A DNA stretch of 64,000 nucleotides from Tilletia caries. Lineage: Eukaryota; Basidiomycota; Exobasidiomycetes; Tilletiales; Tilletiaceae. A model generated the notes under the pieces. The model was not told the DNA's origin, searched no databases, and saw only the letters and a program-made list of their open reading frames with translations. Positions within the stretch are counted from its first letter, which is position 1, and each line of letters opens with the position of its first letter. The position numbers were made by a program, and so were the translations under genes. This document shows, piece after piece, positions 9,780 to 21,387 of the stretch. The stretch lies in contig JALUTQ010000004.1 in NCBI GenBank assembly GCA_032718865.1, positions 1,984,001-2,048,000 of the forward strand, in the 5' to 3' direction.

Positions 9780-12700
9780 CGTGCCCTACAGAGACTCTAT
9801 CCAAAAATGTCCACTCACGGTTCGACGAACCTTCTCAATCCGCCTCCGCTGGCGATGACACCTCTGCGCAGCGAGAACCCACGCTGGCAGACATCTACAA
9901 GGCGGTCATGGACATCGGCCACCGGGTCACCGTCGTTGAACAAGACCTTGCGGCCCAGAAGAACCTGAGCTCGATCCGCCCTGGAGAGGGCAGCGTCTTC
10001 GGGACTCCTCCCACCCAGACCGCCGCCGGTACCGCTTCTCAGGAGGTACGTTTCGGCTCGGACCTTCAGACGGCCTTGGGCCTAACCCCCACCGGCCCGA
10101 CAAATTTTCCTCCAAGCAGGCCGGTCCGGGGGTCCATACGGCCTGACCCCGACGGTCACGGAGAACGAGAAGCGCCACGCCCGCGCTCGACCCAGTATGG
10201 GTGTCTCCGGGTTCCCACTTCCACCACAGGCGAGCCCAACGGCATATCGCGGTCAGCTCAGCCTTCAGTCGTACGCAAGGCCGGCCCCGACTCCCTACCG
10301 ATCTGCGCCTCGTGATTCCGACCCTACGATGAAGGGAATCAAAGAAGACCTCTTTGTCATCCACCAGGACTACGTGCGGTCGACGAAGCCGGAATGGACG
10401 GAGGAGCAGGTCCATCGTGAGGCTACGCAGAAGACTGCCTAAGATTACCTCGCTATGAGGAAGCGGGCGATCGAGGAGACACTTGCCGGCACTGTTGCTC
10501 CGGCCAAGACAGCCTCGCATCACCAAGACTCTGGTCGCACCTACCGCCGCGTCAACTGGGACATGGTCAAGATCATCACCAAGCTCGGTATGGACAACTG
10601 GTCCGACTGGCGTTCGAGCTTGTACAGTCTCCTCGGCACTGTACCCGGCGCTATCGGCATACTCGAGGGAACCATCTTCGGACCGCTATATCTCGGCCCG
10701 AATGACTTCACCTCGCACCCTGACTACGACGAGGCTCTCGATTTGGAACTCGGCCAGGTCATACAATCTTGCACCGAGCCGTCAGCCAAGTCCCTCCTTC
10801 TCAAGACGACCTCCGAGCAGGAGCTTCGTGGTAGCTTCTTTTACAGAGACCTCCGAAACTGGCTTGTCCCAAACCAGGGCTACGCAGCACTCAAGCTCAT
10901 TGCAAAGATGGGCCGGCATCGGCAACGAGAAGAAGAATCAGTGCGCGAGTTCGGCGAACGTCTCCGGCGCTTCTACCTCGAGCTTCAATCTGCTGGAGAG
11001 AACCTCGACCAGACCAAGCAAGTCGGCTTCCTCCTCGCTGGGCTGCGCTTTCGGTTCCAGACCGTCAGGGACAGCGTCGTCTCCCGACAGGCAACAGGTG
11101 AGGTCTTCACCTTCGAGAAGGCCCTCCAGATTCTTGCGGAAACCGAAGAGTCGTTCGACGCATTCGATGATCGGCGTCGCAACGCTCCTGCCACCCGATC
11201 TGTTCCCCCGCTGTCCCGGCCGTCCGCCCACTTTGCCGAGCCTGACACCGAGGAGGATGGGTTCGACACCGACCTCGACGATGAGGAGGTACAGGCTTTC
11301 GCAGCACACTTCGCAAGACAGTTCGTTGCGAGGCGAAAAGCAGGGTACGGTAAGCCGTTCACGGGAGCCTGCTTTGTGTGCAAGAAGACGGGACACCGTG
11401 CCGCGGAATGCCCGGAGAACCAAGAGGCGAAAGGTCAAGGACCACCTCATTCCGGTCCATCTCATTCCGGATCAACAGCCCGGGCCCTCTCCGCCCTGAC
11501 GCCAACGACCGTGGCTCACACCTGCGACAAGGACGATGGCCGGGCATCTTACGCCAATGGCATTCCAGCAATGGGCGCGTTCGAGGCGCAAGTGTGGGAA
11601 GATGAGCTCGATGCTCTCCCCTCGGCGCTGAACGTCATCACGTCCGCATAGGATAACGTGGCGGTGCGGGAAACACCCGTTCCGCCGCCCCCACCTCTAC
11701 CAGGCGAAGCATGGCCGGTGCGCTGGATCCTTGATTCCGGCGCCACGCACCACTTCATCAACGACGTCATGCGGCCACCCACCGGGGCTCCTTGACCATG
11801 CGAGTCCGGACCACCCCTGCCCTCGTTATCACTCTCCATAACGTCTACGTCGTCCCGACGTTCCCGCACAATCTGCTGTCCGTACAGAGATTGAATCAAG
11901 CTGGTGTGGATGTCAATTTCCCACACACAGCCTCCACCACCCTGTTGATCAGCAACGGGTGTGAACACAGACTAGAACGCGACGCACACAGTGGTGCCAC
12001 TGTTGTGTTGTCTCGCCCATACGGGCCACATCGCGCTACCGGAGCGGTTATAGCGGTTTATGAGTGTGGTCTAAGGTGCTCTGCATCACCTCCGCATGGG
12101 CCGATCCTTATGCCGGGGCGCTCTGCATCACGTCCCGCCCCGTCCCCCTGTTATACCTCGGTGTATTCGCTCCACAGGGAAGGGGCACATCCCTCAGGTA
12201 CGTCCTCACAGACCGTACCAGCTGCTAGATTGAGAACCCAAGATGACTCCTCTACCCCATGTTCCACAGAACACCTGACTGCCACGGTGGCAGCTCAGGA
12301 GGGCAAAGAAGGAGCGTCTGTGGGAGCAGCAGCGAAGGGGATAGGGGACATTGAGGTCGCAGAGAAGGGAGGGGATGAGGGTGGGACCGATGGAGGAAAG
12401 GGCGATCAGGCTGGTGAGGGGGACCAGGCACATCGTGCTCTTACGCAAGAGCGAATGGTCATTCGGTGGCATCAACGGTTCGCACACATGAGCTTCGGCT
12501 CCATTGCGCGACTCATTGGGCTCGGTGTCGAAGGACTGCGGCACCTCAACAAGAGTGCAGCTCTCCGCCTCGTGGACCGGGAGGATCGCTGCGATGCGTG
12601 CGCGATCTCCAACCTGAAGGAGGCTTCCTTCAAGTCATCGACCTCTCGGGCCGACGACATCGGCGACCTCGCTCACTGCGATCTTTCGGGGCCGTATACA

Positions 12701-15617
12701 GGAAACAACGAGTACACGCACTGTCTTAGCACCCTGGACGACCATTCCCGAAAAGGATGGACGTTCCCGATCGCCGACAAGTCCAGCACAACAGTGACCA
12801 AGGTTCTTCAGCGCTGGGCTCGTCAAGTGGAGACATATACCGAAAAGAAGATCAAGACTCTCCACACCGACAATGGTACGGAATTTGACAACAATGCGAT
12901 GGATTCCTGGGCTGCGAAGGAAGGAATCAGCTGGCGATGGACAGTACCAGGCTCCAGCGAGCAGAATGGGCGGGTGGAACGGTTTCAGGGGGGGTTATAC
13001 AAGAGCGTGGACGTGCGATGTTGACGGCGGCGCGGCTACCGATTGGTTTCTGGCCATTCGCCTGGCGGTATGCGGCGTACTTGGTCAATCGCACGCCCCA
13101 CCGCAGTCTCGGGTACCGGATCCCACAGGAGCTATGGTCCAAACAACCTGTCGACCTGACCATGCTTCGGACCTTCGGGTGTTTGTGCTGGACGATGCAA
13201 GATGCCCGACACCGTTCGGACGGGAAGCTGTCGGCCCGAGGCGTGCGTGGGACCTTCCTTGGCCTGTCGGAGGACCGGAAGGGATGGCTGGTGTACGTAC
13301 CGTCAGACGTCACAAACCCCCTTCGATACAGCAGATCTGTTTTGTTCGATGAGACTCGGACATACGACGAAGGCCGGTCCCTCGACATCCTCCAACAGCA
13401 CGCATCACGACCCGACGACCATGTGGAGATGGTCCTTCCTTACCCACGACGTCGTCGGCGCCGCGTCGGGGAGGGGGAGAAGGCTCTCGATGTTCCTTCC
13501 GACTTGCGCGACGACGAAGAACTGGGCAGCATCACAAGAGACGGCGAAGTTACCATCTCGACTCTCCCAGTTTCAAGCACTACGACAATGGACCCACTGG
13601 AGACGAACGAGGAGGAGCGGCACGAGGACGCGATGGAGCAGGAGGGGTAAACGAGGAAAGGGGGCTAGTGATGCAGGAGGTGGTAATTGGAGAGAAAGAC
13701 GAGGATCTAGCGATGCAGAAAGGGGACATGGTGATGCAGGAGGGGGTACTTGGGGAGAAGAACGGGCTGGAAGAGGCGTTGGAGAATGGGGTGGCGCAGA
13801 AGGAGGTTCGGGTCGGAGATGAGGTGCATGAGAGAGGGAAAGGAGGATCTGTGGAGACGAGAGGGCAGGAGAGGGAGTCTGTGGGGAAAGCGGGTCAGGA
13901 TGATGTGGTGAAGGGCTTGGAGGATGATGGGAAACGGAAAGGGAAGATAAAGGGATCGAAACCCATGCGCAAGAGTCCGAGGCTGCACGATGTGCAAGCA
14001 CTAGGAGCATCCCTACAGCTGCGCAAGTTTGATGACGAGTGGTCCAAGATCGAGCTGGTTGGTATCACGGAGTGCTCGGAGGTCGAAGGGATGGCACTGC
14101 TGGCAAGCCAAGGACGCGAGGCTCGGACACTAGACGGACAGCTTCTCGAGCCGACCACATTCGCTCAAGCACTGTCGCGCTCGGATAAGGACGAGTGGAA
14201 GGCGTCCATGGACGACGAGCACAAATCGCTAATCGAGATGGGTACTTGGGAGCTGTGCCACCCACCCCCCGGCCGGAAACTCATTGGCTGCCGGTGGGTC
14301 TACAAGGTTAAGACGGACCCGGAGGGACGGGCGATTCGGAAGAAGTCTCGGCTGGTGGCGCAAGGGTTTACGCAGGTAGAAGGGATCGACTACGATGAGA
14401 CGTTCGCTCCAGTGGCCAGGCTCAGCGCCCTACGGATGATGGTCACTTTGGCCATTCAGCTCAACCTCAGGCTCCACGGGATGGACGTCAAGACGGCGTA
14501 TCTCATGGGGAACTCGACGTCGACATCTACATGCGACAGCCCCCTGGGTATGACGACGGATCAGGGAGGGTGTGCCGTTTGCTCCGGACCCTCTACGGGC
14601 TCAAACAATCCGGGCGGTATTGGTATCACACGCTGCGCGACAAGCTCCTTGAGGCAAGCTTCAAACAGCTGAAGAGCGAGCCATGTCTTTTCCACAAGAC
14701 TACGAGTCAAGGCCCAGTCATCATCCTCATCTACGTCGACGACGTGGCGATCGCAGCGCCAACAGAGGAGATGATCAACGAGATCAAAACGCAATTCACT
14801 TCCTGGTTCAAGATGACGGACAACGGCCCATTGACGTCGATGCTCGGGATCCGGATCAACAGATCAAAGTGCGCCCGGATTGCGACGATGAGCCAAACTG
14901 GCTATGTTGACCAGATCCTTCAGCGGTATGGAATGGCCGAATGCAAACCCTCCGACACACCAATGGCAGAGGCTTCCAAACACCTCCGGCCCAGAGAGGG
15001 AACGGCGGCCACAACGCAGGAACGACACTACTTCGCGGGCCTAATCGGATGTCTGCTGTGGCTTGCACAGGGCACGAGAATGGACATCGCGTTCCAGGTT
15101 GGAAAGCTGGCGCGCTTTATGGCAAACCCCTCCGAAGAACACGTAGCGGCAGCAAAGAGGGTCCTGCGATACCTCGCGGGGACACGGGAACTTGGGATCA
15201 TCGACCGAAGCCGAGTACATTGCGCTGTCGGAGGCGACGAGGGAAGCTATCTGGGCGGTACAGCTGTTAGAGGAGCTATGCCTTCGGGTACGGGAGCCAG
15301 TGGATATGTTTACCGACAACACTGGGGCAGAAGCGCTCGCACGGAACCCAGGGTCCCATCATCGCACAAAGCATATCGGCATTCACCATCATCTCGTTCG
15401 TGACAGTAACAACGACGGCACGATCAAGGTCCAAAGGGTACACACCGACGATAACCCAGCCGACCTCCTCACAAAGACGGTCACATTCGCAAGGCTCACC
15501 TCGGGGAGGAAGCAGCTGGGGCTGGGGTCAACGGCACTGGTAGCCGAGTTTGATTGTTTCTGGGCGGCGCTCACCGCGAGCACGGGAGGGGGAGTTGAAA
15601 GGGCGTGCTCGGGATGA
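9780..15617 (+). pseudogene. Degenerate copia Gag-Pol with multiple frameshifts, stops and a deletion
   Basis: The order of recognisable pieces is as follows. Gag N-terminus (about 9780-10200, one frame), then a Gag core in another frame with a TAA at 10440-10442. A zinc knuckle CFVCKKTGHRAAEC near 11370, and a TAG at 11649-11651. Protease DSGATHH near 11732, then a stop or shift near 11795. Pre-integrase zinc segment and integrase core near 12470-12990, with DLSGPY, HTDNGTEF and EQNGRVER carrying the D-D-E residues. A shift at the seven-G run near 12988-12994, then the integrase C-terminus to 13650. A linker and the start of reverse transcriptase (13668-14520), another shift near 14520, then RT with YVDDVAIA near 14732. 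At about 15188-15200 the RNase H domain is missing its first part, so RT sequence runs directly into STEAEYIALSEA. The element could not encode its own complete polyprotein. Confidence 0.9.
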
Positions 15618-15824
15618 GACGCTACGTGGAGGTACGCTCGGAGGGAAAAGGGTGACAGCAAGGGGAAGGTATCGAAGAGCTTCATGAATGTATCCTCCTA
15701 GCACTCTCCTTCACGCAATCAGACAGACACACACCTTGAGCCAAGAATACTGGTCAGAGGTACGTCTGAGATTGCCCTACTCCCTGAACCTCTGCGCGCT
15801 AGTACGGAGGACCGTTACTCAACT
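15593..15824 (+). repeat. 3' LTR of the nested copia element (232 bp)
   Basis: It is identical by eye to 9534-9765, preceded by a G-rich polypurine tract and followed by the target duplication AAGGT (15825-15829) and then by the resumed PIF element. Confidence 0.95.
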
Positions 15825-15912
15825 AAGGTGATTGTGGGCTTGGGCCTTGGATAATCATTAATCATTTGATTTTGATCTTAAAATGCGTCATAAACCACCG
15901 AAATCGCATTGA

Positions 15913-15965
15913 AATGCGAGGCAAAGCGAGACAAAGCGACGAAAAGGCTTACGCGTGAACTGGCC
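15913..15965 (-). repeat. Right terminal inverted repeat of the PIF element
   Basis: It is the reverse complement of 3365-3417 with one clear mismatch and is followed by TA at 15966-15967. This end was separated from the transposase gene by the 6.3-kb copia insertion. Confidence 0.8.
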
Positions 15966-15967
15966 TA

Positions 15968-18172
15968 GTCTTTCCGGGAAACGTTACAGTCGCTCCAGTA
16001 AGTTTTGACACCCCCAGGAAAAAAAAAATGGAGAACGCGCAACACAATTTTTTCTGGAAAATACGGCCCATAGGTTCCATATGTGTAGAGCGGGCTTCCG
16101 GTGAGTTCCAGCACGTCGAATCATCAATCGACACCACTACCATTTGTACAGCCTCGACCTTCCTCATACTTGAATTGACCCTCTCCGCCTCTCCCCTCTT
16201 CCTTCTTATTCAGATCTGATAGGTAACGTCTCACAGGCAGATCTCCTGAACGTGCGCACTTGTACGCCCGAGTACAGTTCATGCTCCGATGCGCGTTCCT
16301 GCTGCTGTTCGTCGCTCACCTCTCTTGTACTGACCCATGCTTATATCTTCTCTTAGCTGACTCATCCTCTTCCTTAATCTCCATTCTCTGACACATCCCC
16401 TGTTCTTTCTGTGTCTCTTTCCCTGACTACCGCAGTAACCCTTCTTCTGACCAACCAAACGCAGCTGTCGCCTATCTCACCTCTGCCTCGACGTCTCGTC
16501 CTCTAGCACGTCAGGTCCTTCTCCGTTCCGCTCATCCCTCTCCCTCCAAACTCTCGACTCTCTCAGCACCGTCCCCCTGTCACTCTCTCCCCGCCCCTCG
16601 ACGGTGTCTCTATCTATAATCTTTTTTGGCACCCCGTCTTTTTCCCTCTCCCTTCTTCACAGTTTCACACGCCGTTCCGCCCGCTCTCTCTTCTTTCTTG
16701 CTTTCCTCTCTTTGGGTCTGGGAATCAATGTCGGCAGTTATTAGTTATTCCCATACATCATTCCTGTCTCTGAAGATTCGCCGCGCCATAAAGCAGCTCC
16801 TGCCTGCTGGCCAGTAAACCTTGCTCTTACATAGGCATAGATCGCAATGAGATGTTTTTGTCCCGAAATTCCTCCACACATTTTTCTCTCCAGCGCTCCC
16901 ACATTTTAATTTTGGCCGCGTCAAAACTTATTGGAGCGACTGTATTCGATCAGTTCTTTGTCTCATCTGCCATGAGATCCATCCATTCCTCTCCAAGCCA
17001 GCCTTTTTCCGTGGGAGGACAATAACCCATAACCATCGAGAAGACCGCCAGCTGTTGAATGCGCGACAAGAACGACCAGGTCGAAAGAGGTGTGCCTGCA
17101 ACAACACGCTTTCCTGCCGGCCCGAGATCAGCCTCGGCGCTGCAAGAAAGTTTCCTGGTCAGTTCCTTCCTTGTGTTCAGTTTGACTATAATCATTATTG
17201 CTATGGAGCAGGACCCTCAGTAAGTAACTCGCTCATCCCGATTTTGCTCCAGCGCCCGCTGCACCCTGCTCCTTGGCGCCTGTGCGACTCTTCCAGTCTG
17301 CCTTCACCGCCTGTCCCCAAAAGGGGTTGCGCTCTACAGAATCCGGTGTACCCTGGGGCACGGGCGCCCAGGGTTCGAGTCACATTCTGCAAAGCCTGAA
17401 CGAAGAAAAGCGCTATCGACAAGGGGAGATTGCACACGGCGGTTGCCTCGTCGCCGCCTCCACCCTCCACAAGTCACAACCACCCCCTGCTGGCTTCCCT
17501 GCTTAAGCTTTCGGCCCAAGAGGGCGGCGCAGCAGGCAGGGTTCGGTCGCTACCACACTCAGGCACCCAAACCTTAAGCAGGAGACGATCAAATCTGCTA
17601 ACCGCTCACCGTTCCTCTTCCAGGCTCCTCTGCTCCTATTCCCAGCTAACTCGCCAACTCGGCCCCTCTCAAGTTTCGCCATGCAGCATGTCCCCCGTGT
17701 GCTCGTGTGCTCTGTGCTCTCTGACCATAATCTCTGTCCTCTGTCCCCCATCCCGAAGGCCGGACAGGCGGTTTCTCTTCCCACGCCCCAGCACCACAGT
17801 ACCCCTGGTGTTCCAAACTTACCAACCTCCCAGTGGCAAATCATCCATTCGGGTGGCATGGCAACTAAACTGGCCAATGATCACCACTGCAGTACAACGT
17901 AGAAGGCACATCGCCTCTATTCTGCTGCGTTGGGCACAAGCACGGTCGGGAGCTTCTCCGTGTGTTTATGTGCTGAAGCTCTAAAAATATAAGCTGCTCA
18001 TCATCATCTTGTCCATTATTGATTACCACCCTCCTCCCATCTGCAACAGGCCTAGGCTCTCTCCTCATTCAGAGTATTCCTTTGTCCTCTATCACCTATC
18101 TTTTCTTGACTCTTTCCTCCCTTCCAAGGGTCCTCAGCGAATCAAACCACCACCCTTGCCGCTGCCGCCACG
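15968..18172. other. Intergenic and probable upstream region of the serine-rich gene
   Basis: No convincing gene. Much of 16360-16830 and 17400-18170 is pyrimidine-rich on the plus strand, the usual look of fungal promoters and leaders, and it leads into the ATG at 18173. Short open frames here lack domains. Confidence 0.5.
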
Positions 18173-19912
18173 ATGACCAACATCCTTGGCCTCTACAACG
18201 TCTCATCCACTCCGGTCGAACAGACGATCGCATCATCTGGCCCGTGCAGCACCGATGAGTTGCCAGCGCTGATCTCTTGCCAACCTCAAAGCGACGACGA
18301 CGACGGGCTCACTCCCACTCAAGAGTTCCTCAGGAGACCTTCTCTTCCCAAACGAACTGTGTCCGACTTCGCAGGTGGAGAGGTCTCGTTCGCTTCTCGC
18401 CGCCGACGCACTCTCGCCCTCGGGCAAGCCTACCGCTCCAGACCTGTCCGCAGGCCGAGCACGGCCAACCCAACCACCGAAGAGGAGAGCCCGCGGTCTC
18501 CACAGTCCATGGTCCGAAGGTCAGTTACTCTCTACCGCTGTGGAGATCACATGCACTGCTCATGTCGCAGCAGCAGCAGCTGAACTCCATCCACCTTTCT
18601 GCCTTCCTTCCACTCCAGTGTCTCGATGCCCGTCGCCACACGCACGGAGTACGAGCGCCAGCGCCAGGCCCAGAATGACTTGTCCTTGTCTGGGCCCTCG
18701 CCCTTTGCAGGCCCAGGGTTCGCCGCCTTCAGTTGGACAACCACCTCTGTCGACGCTCCCGGTATCACCAGCCCCACTCGCCGGCTCTCGTCGTGCTCCC
18801 CGATCGATGTTATCGTGGACTTCCAGGAAGGCGACGAGTTCCCATGGACAGCACGTAGCGTCGACAGCACTCCCGGTCTCTCGCCTTCGTCTTCCTTCAG
18901 CTCGGGAACGACATCCTCCGGGCCTCCCTCACCCAGCAGCATCGATTCTCCTTTCAAGATTACCCGCTGTGGCTCAACATCATCGTCATCATCATTATCA
19001 CCATACTCAGGATTCGTATCGCTAGTCACATCCTCTTCACGTTCGAGATCCACTTCGTCGGCATCATCACCGTCGTCTCCTCGCAAGCCCTTCAGTCCCC
19101 TTACCAACAAGCTCAATCTCAACGGCGACAATGCCAAGATGAGCATGTTCTCCTCGTTTGACAGCGCATTGCCCTCCAGACGGACCAGCTTTGCCAACTT
19201 TGGTGACAACAAAGCTCTGCCTTATCCATCGCCTCAGCGTCGTCGCTCTCTTCAAGGTCGAACGATCGACATCAACCTCAGCTATAACAAGAAGATGCAA
19301 AATGATGTTGCCACGGGTCGGTTACCAAAATACAGCGCATCAAACCGTCGCCCCTCTTCTCCCTTTGATCTTTCTCCTCACCTTGAAGAGAATGAGAACT
19401 GGGCGACATCCCCGTCTCGACCCTCGTTCCAATCCGACGCCGAATTCCTCGTGGCGCAACTTGAACCCATTTCCATCAGTAAGGCCAACCCAGCCGAGAA
19501 CCAGGCTTCGTACCCTACCATCTCCATCGGCCATCCAGCTGCTGCCTTTGTTGGTAGCGGCGAGGACGAGCCCGAGCTTGGGCTTCAGGACAGCAATGAC
19601 GACGAGAGTGAGGACGACGACAACGATGACGGGATCGAGACCCCTCGCGCCGTCCGGTCACCCTTGCTCGGCTGTCTTCCGCCGAAAAAGCCAGGGCCTT
19701 TTAAGCAACACGGCCCGCTCCTGTTCCCAGGCTCCATGGCCTTGCTGGCCCACCAGCAGAAGCGGGCCACGGACTCCGACTTCGAGCTGCCCCCGCCGCC
19801 GCCGGCTCACCACATCATGGACCCGGCCGACGAAGATGTGTTCATGACGCCGTTCGGCGAGCGGATCGCCATCCACCCTGGCCATCTCGTTCTGCCTCGC
19901 ATCCCGGTGTGA
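18173..19912 (+). CDS. Serine-rich low-complexity protein of unknown function
   Basis: Two exons, 18173-18519 and 18619-19912, are joined in frame across a 99-bp intron (GTCAGT to CCAG). The product is 546 residues. The protein is rich in Ser, Pro and Thr, with many SP/TP sites and RRXS-like motifs (such as RRPSLPKRTVSDF and RRRSL), an acidic stretch DDESEDDDNDDG (near 19610) and a conserved-looking C-terminus containing PADEDVFMTPFGERIAIHPGHLVLP. There is no signal peptide, membrane segment or recognised catalytic domain. The composition suggests an intrinsically disordered phosphoprotein, but I do not recognise the family. The start is the first ATG (context GCCACGATG) after a long pyrimidine-rich leader. 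Confidence 0.72.
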
Positions 19913-21387
19913 TTGGATATACACGAATTCATCCATCGCCTCCCCCGCCCATCGTTTTCTTTCTCGCTCATCATCAACCAATTTTCTCGCATCGCTCGCC
20001 AAAGAAGACTCCCCTTCGTTCGCCCTCGCCACATCTCAGCTACAGGAAGGGAAAAAAAATCATTCGGTGCGGCCAGATCTACTCTCGACGAGCTCAGGCC
20101 CGGCCTCCATATTCTCTGCCCATTCTCGCTCTCGATCATCAACAACCAAATTCGATCCCCAGTCACACGCACGCTTCGTCCTCTTTGTTCGCACCGCTCC
20201 CCATTCTAAACTCGTTCTTTCCCAGCCAATTCTCCATCATCATACACTCAGCACTCCCATTTGTATTCCAAGGGCCCATCAAACTAACCCAACCTTCCCC
20301 CTCGCACCCTGATTTCCACATACTCAAATGTCGTCGTCCCCCCTTTCCGCTTCCGTCGATAGCTTCGCAACTTGCAATTGTTCTCCTATATCCCTGTAGC
20401 ATAACCAAAGAAAACTCAACATGATCGTTTTTATATATATATATCTTGCCCTCGGGTTTAAAGACGTTGCTACTGCTCTCAATTACCTTGCAGCCACCAT
20501 GCATCATACGCTACGCCCTCAGTTCGCATGCAAGGCGTACATGAGCCACGAGGCCTGCGGCATGCGGTAGGAGGAGGCTCTCTACTGTCGAATACTGCCT
20601 TTGACCTCGTTCTCTATGGAACTGTTTGGACCAGGATGCAGGATGAGGCGATGAAGCATGAAGTGCCAACGCTTCTTGGAAGCAAGCACAAAAACGTACG
20701 CAACCTGTAACTTTACATACACTCCGACAGGAATAATATTTGCTGGGTGGAACCGCTTGTGGAACGCATCTTCTGCTGGGTTGGTGCGTTGGTGGATGCA
20801 AACAAACTGGGGAAGGTTTTCGATCTACGTAAATGAAGCAAACAAAAGGAGAAACGATGAGAAAAAGCGTTCCGAGAGCTGGGTCGCTGGTTTATGGATG
20901 TATATGATGTAACGCCGAGCGGGCGGTGCTGGCGTATAACAGATACAATCGATTGCGATCGTGATAAGTATGCAGGACGTACCCTCCCCTGTCCTGAGTT
21001 CCGCTACGTGCTGCGTGCATTGGAATGTGGGAGGAGGGAAACGCGGGACGACGGACGCGATCGAGTTCACACATTAGACGCATTCGTCTATCCCCAGCTC
21101 GGGGGCCTCCTGAGTCGTTCCATCAATGGACGAAGTAGCAAGGAGATTCAGGCGCAGAGGATCGTGTACGTACATGGATATGTTATGAGTGGTGACAGAC
21201 ATGTGCATTGCGAAATTTTTCTCAGGCGAACAGAAACGTTGCTCGATCGTTTTGGTTTTGTTCATTTTTCTTTTTTTTGGAGAGGTGTTGCCCGCCGTAA
21301 TAAGCAAGGGGCACACAGGAAGTGCGTGTGATGGACGTAGGAGTGGGTCCTGGTGGTGTGGATGTGGAGAGAGAGAGAGAGAGACGC
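19913..21387. other. Intergenic between two convergent genes
   Basis: It holds the 3' flanks of the serine-rich gene (plus) and HSP60 (minus). A short TA tract lies at about 20431-20443 and a GA tract at 21367-21384, just after the HSP60 stop. No gene or RNA structure was seen. Confidence 0.5.

Larger units (their letters stand above)
9534..15824 (+). mobile_element. Defective Ty1/copia retrotransposon nested in the PIF element
   Basis: A 6291-bp element has two 232-bp LTRs and a 5-bp target duplication AAGGT (9529-9533 and 15825-15829). The LTR ends are inverted (AGTTGA...TCAACT). The primer-binding site starts directly after the 5' LTR (9766-9777, TGGTAGCTCCGC) and a G-rich polypurine tract precedes the 3' LTR (about 15583-15592). 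The domain order is Gag, protease, integrase, reverse transcriptase, RNase H, which is copia order. The LTRs are identical by eye although the coding region is heavily broken. Confidence 0.95.
3365..15965. mobile_element. PIF/Harbinger DNA transposon, split by a copia insertion
   Basis: The ends are inverted repeats of about 53 bp (3365-3417 and 15913-15965; outer bases GGCCAGTTCACGCGTAAGCC) with one clear mismatch. TA flanks both sides (3363-3364 and 15966-15967). Harbinger elements usually make 3-bp duplications; here TAG can be read on both sides only if the terminal G is counted asymmetrically, so the duplication length is uncertain. Between the ends are the two genes expected of this superfamily: a DDE_4 transposase (minus) and a SANT/Myb-like accessory gene (plus). 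Subtracting the nested copia element (9534-15824) and one target duplication, the original element was about 6.3 kb, long for the family because of about 2.6 kb of left-end sequence without clear genes. Confidence 0.85.

Noticed and set aside
9629..10315. Long plus-strand frame starting inside the 5' LTR of the nested copia element
   Set aside because: Its first part is LTR and primer-site sequence; only the part after about 9780 resembles copia Gag, and the frame is broken soon after.
3365..15965. A giant cargo-carrying element (Starship-like)
   Set aside because: No tyrosine recombinase with DUF3435; the ends and the DDE_4 transposase fit a PIF element, and the size is explained by the nested copia.
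17340..17400. tRNA-like B-box word (GGTTCGAGTC) near 17371
   Set aside because: No matching A box at the right distance, and the flanking bases do not form a T-stem or a full-length acceptor stem.
18547..19212. Minus-strand acidic frame opposite the serine-rich gene
   Set aside because: It is the complement of Ser-rich codons, giving Asp/Glu runs; no independent support.
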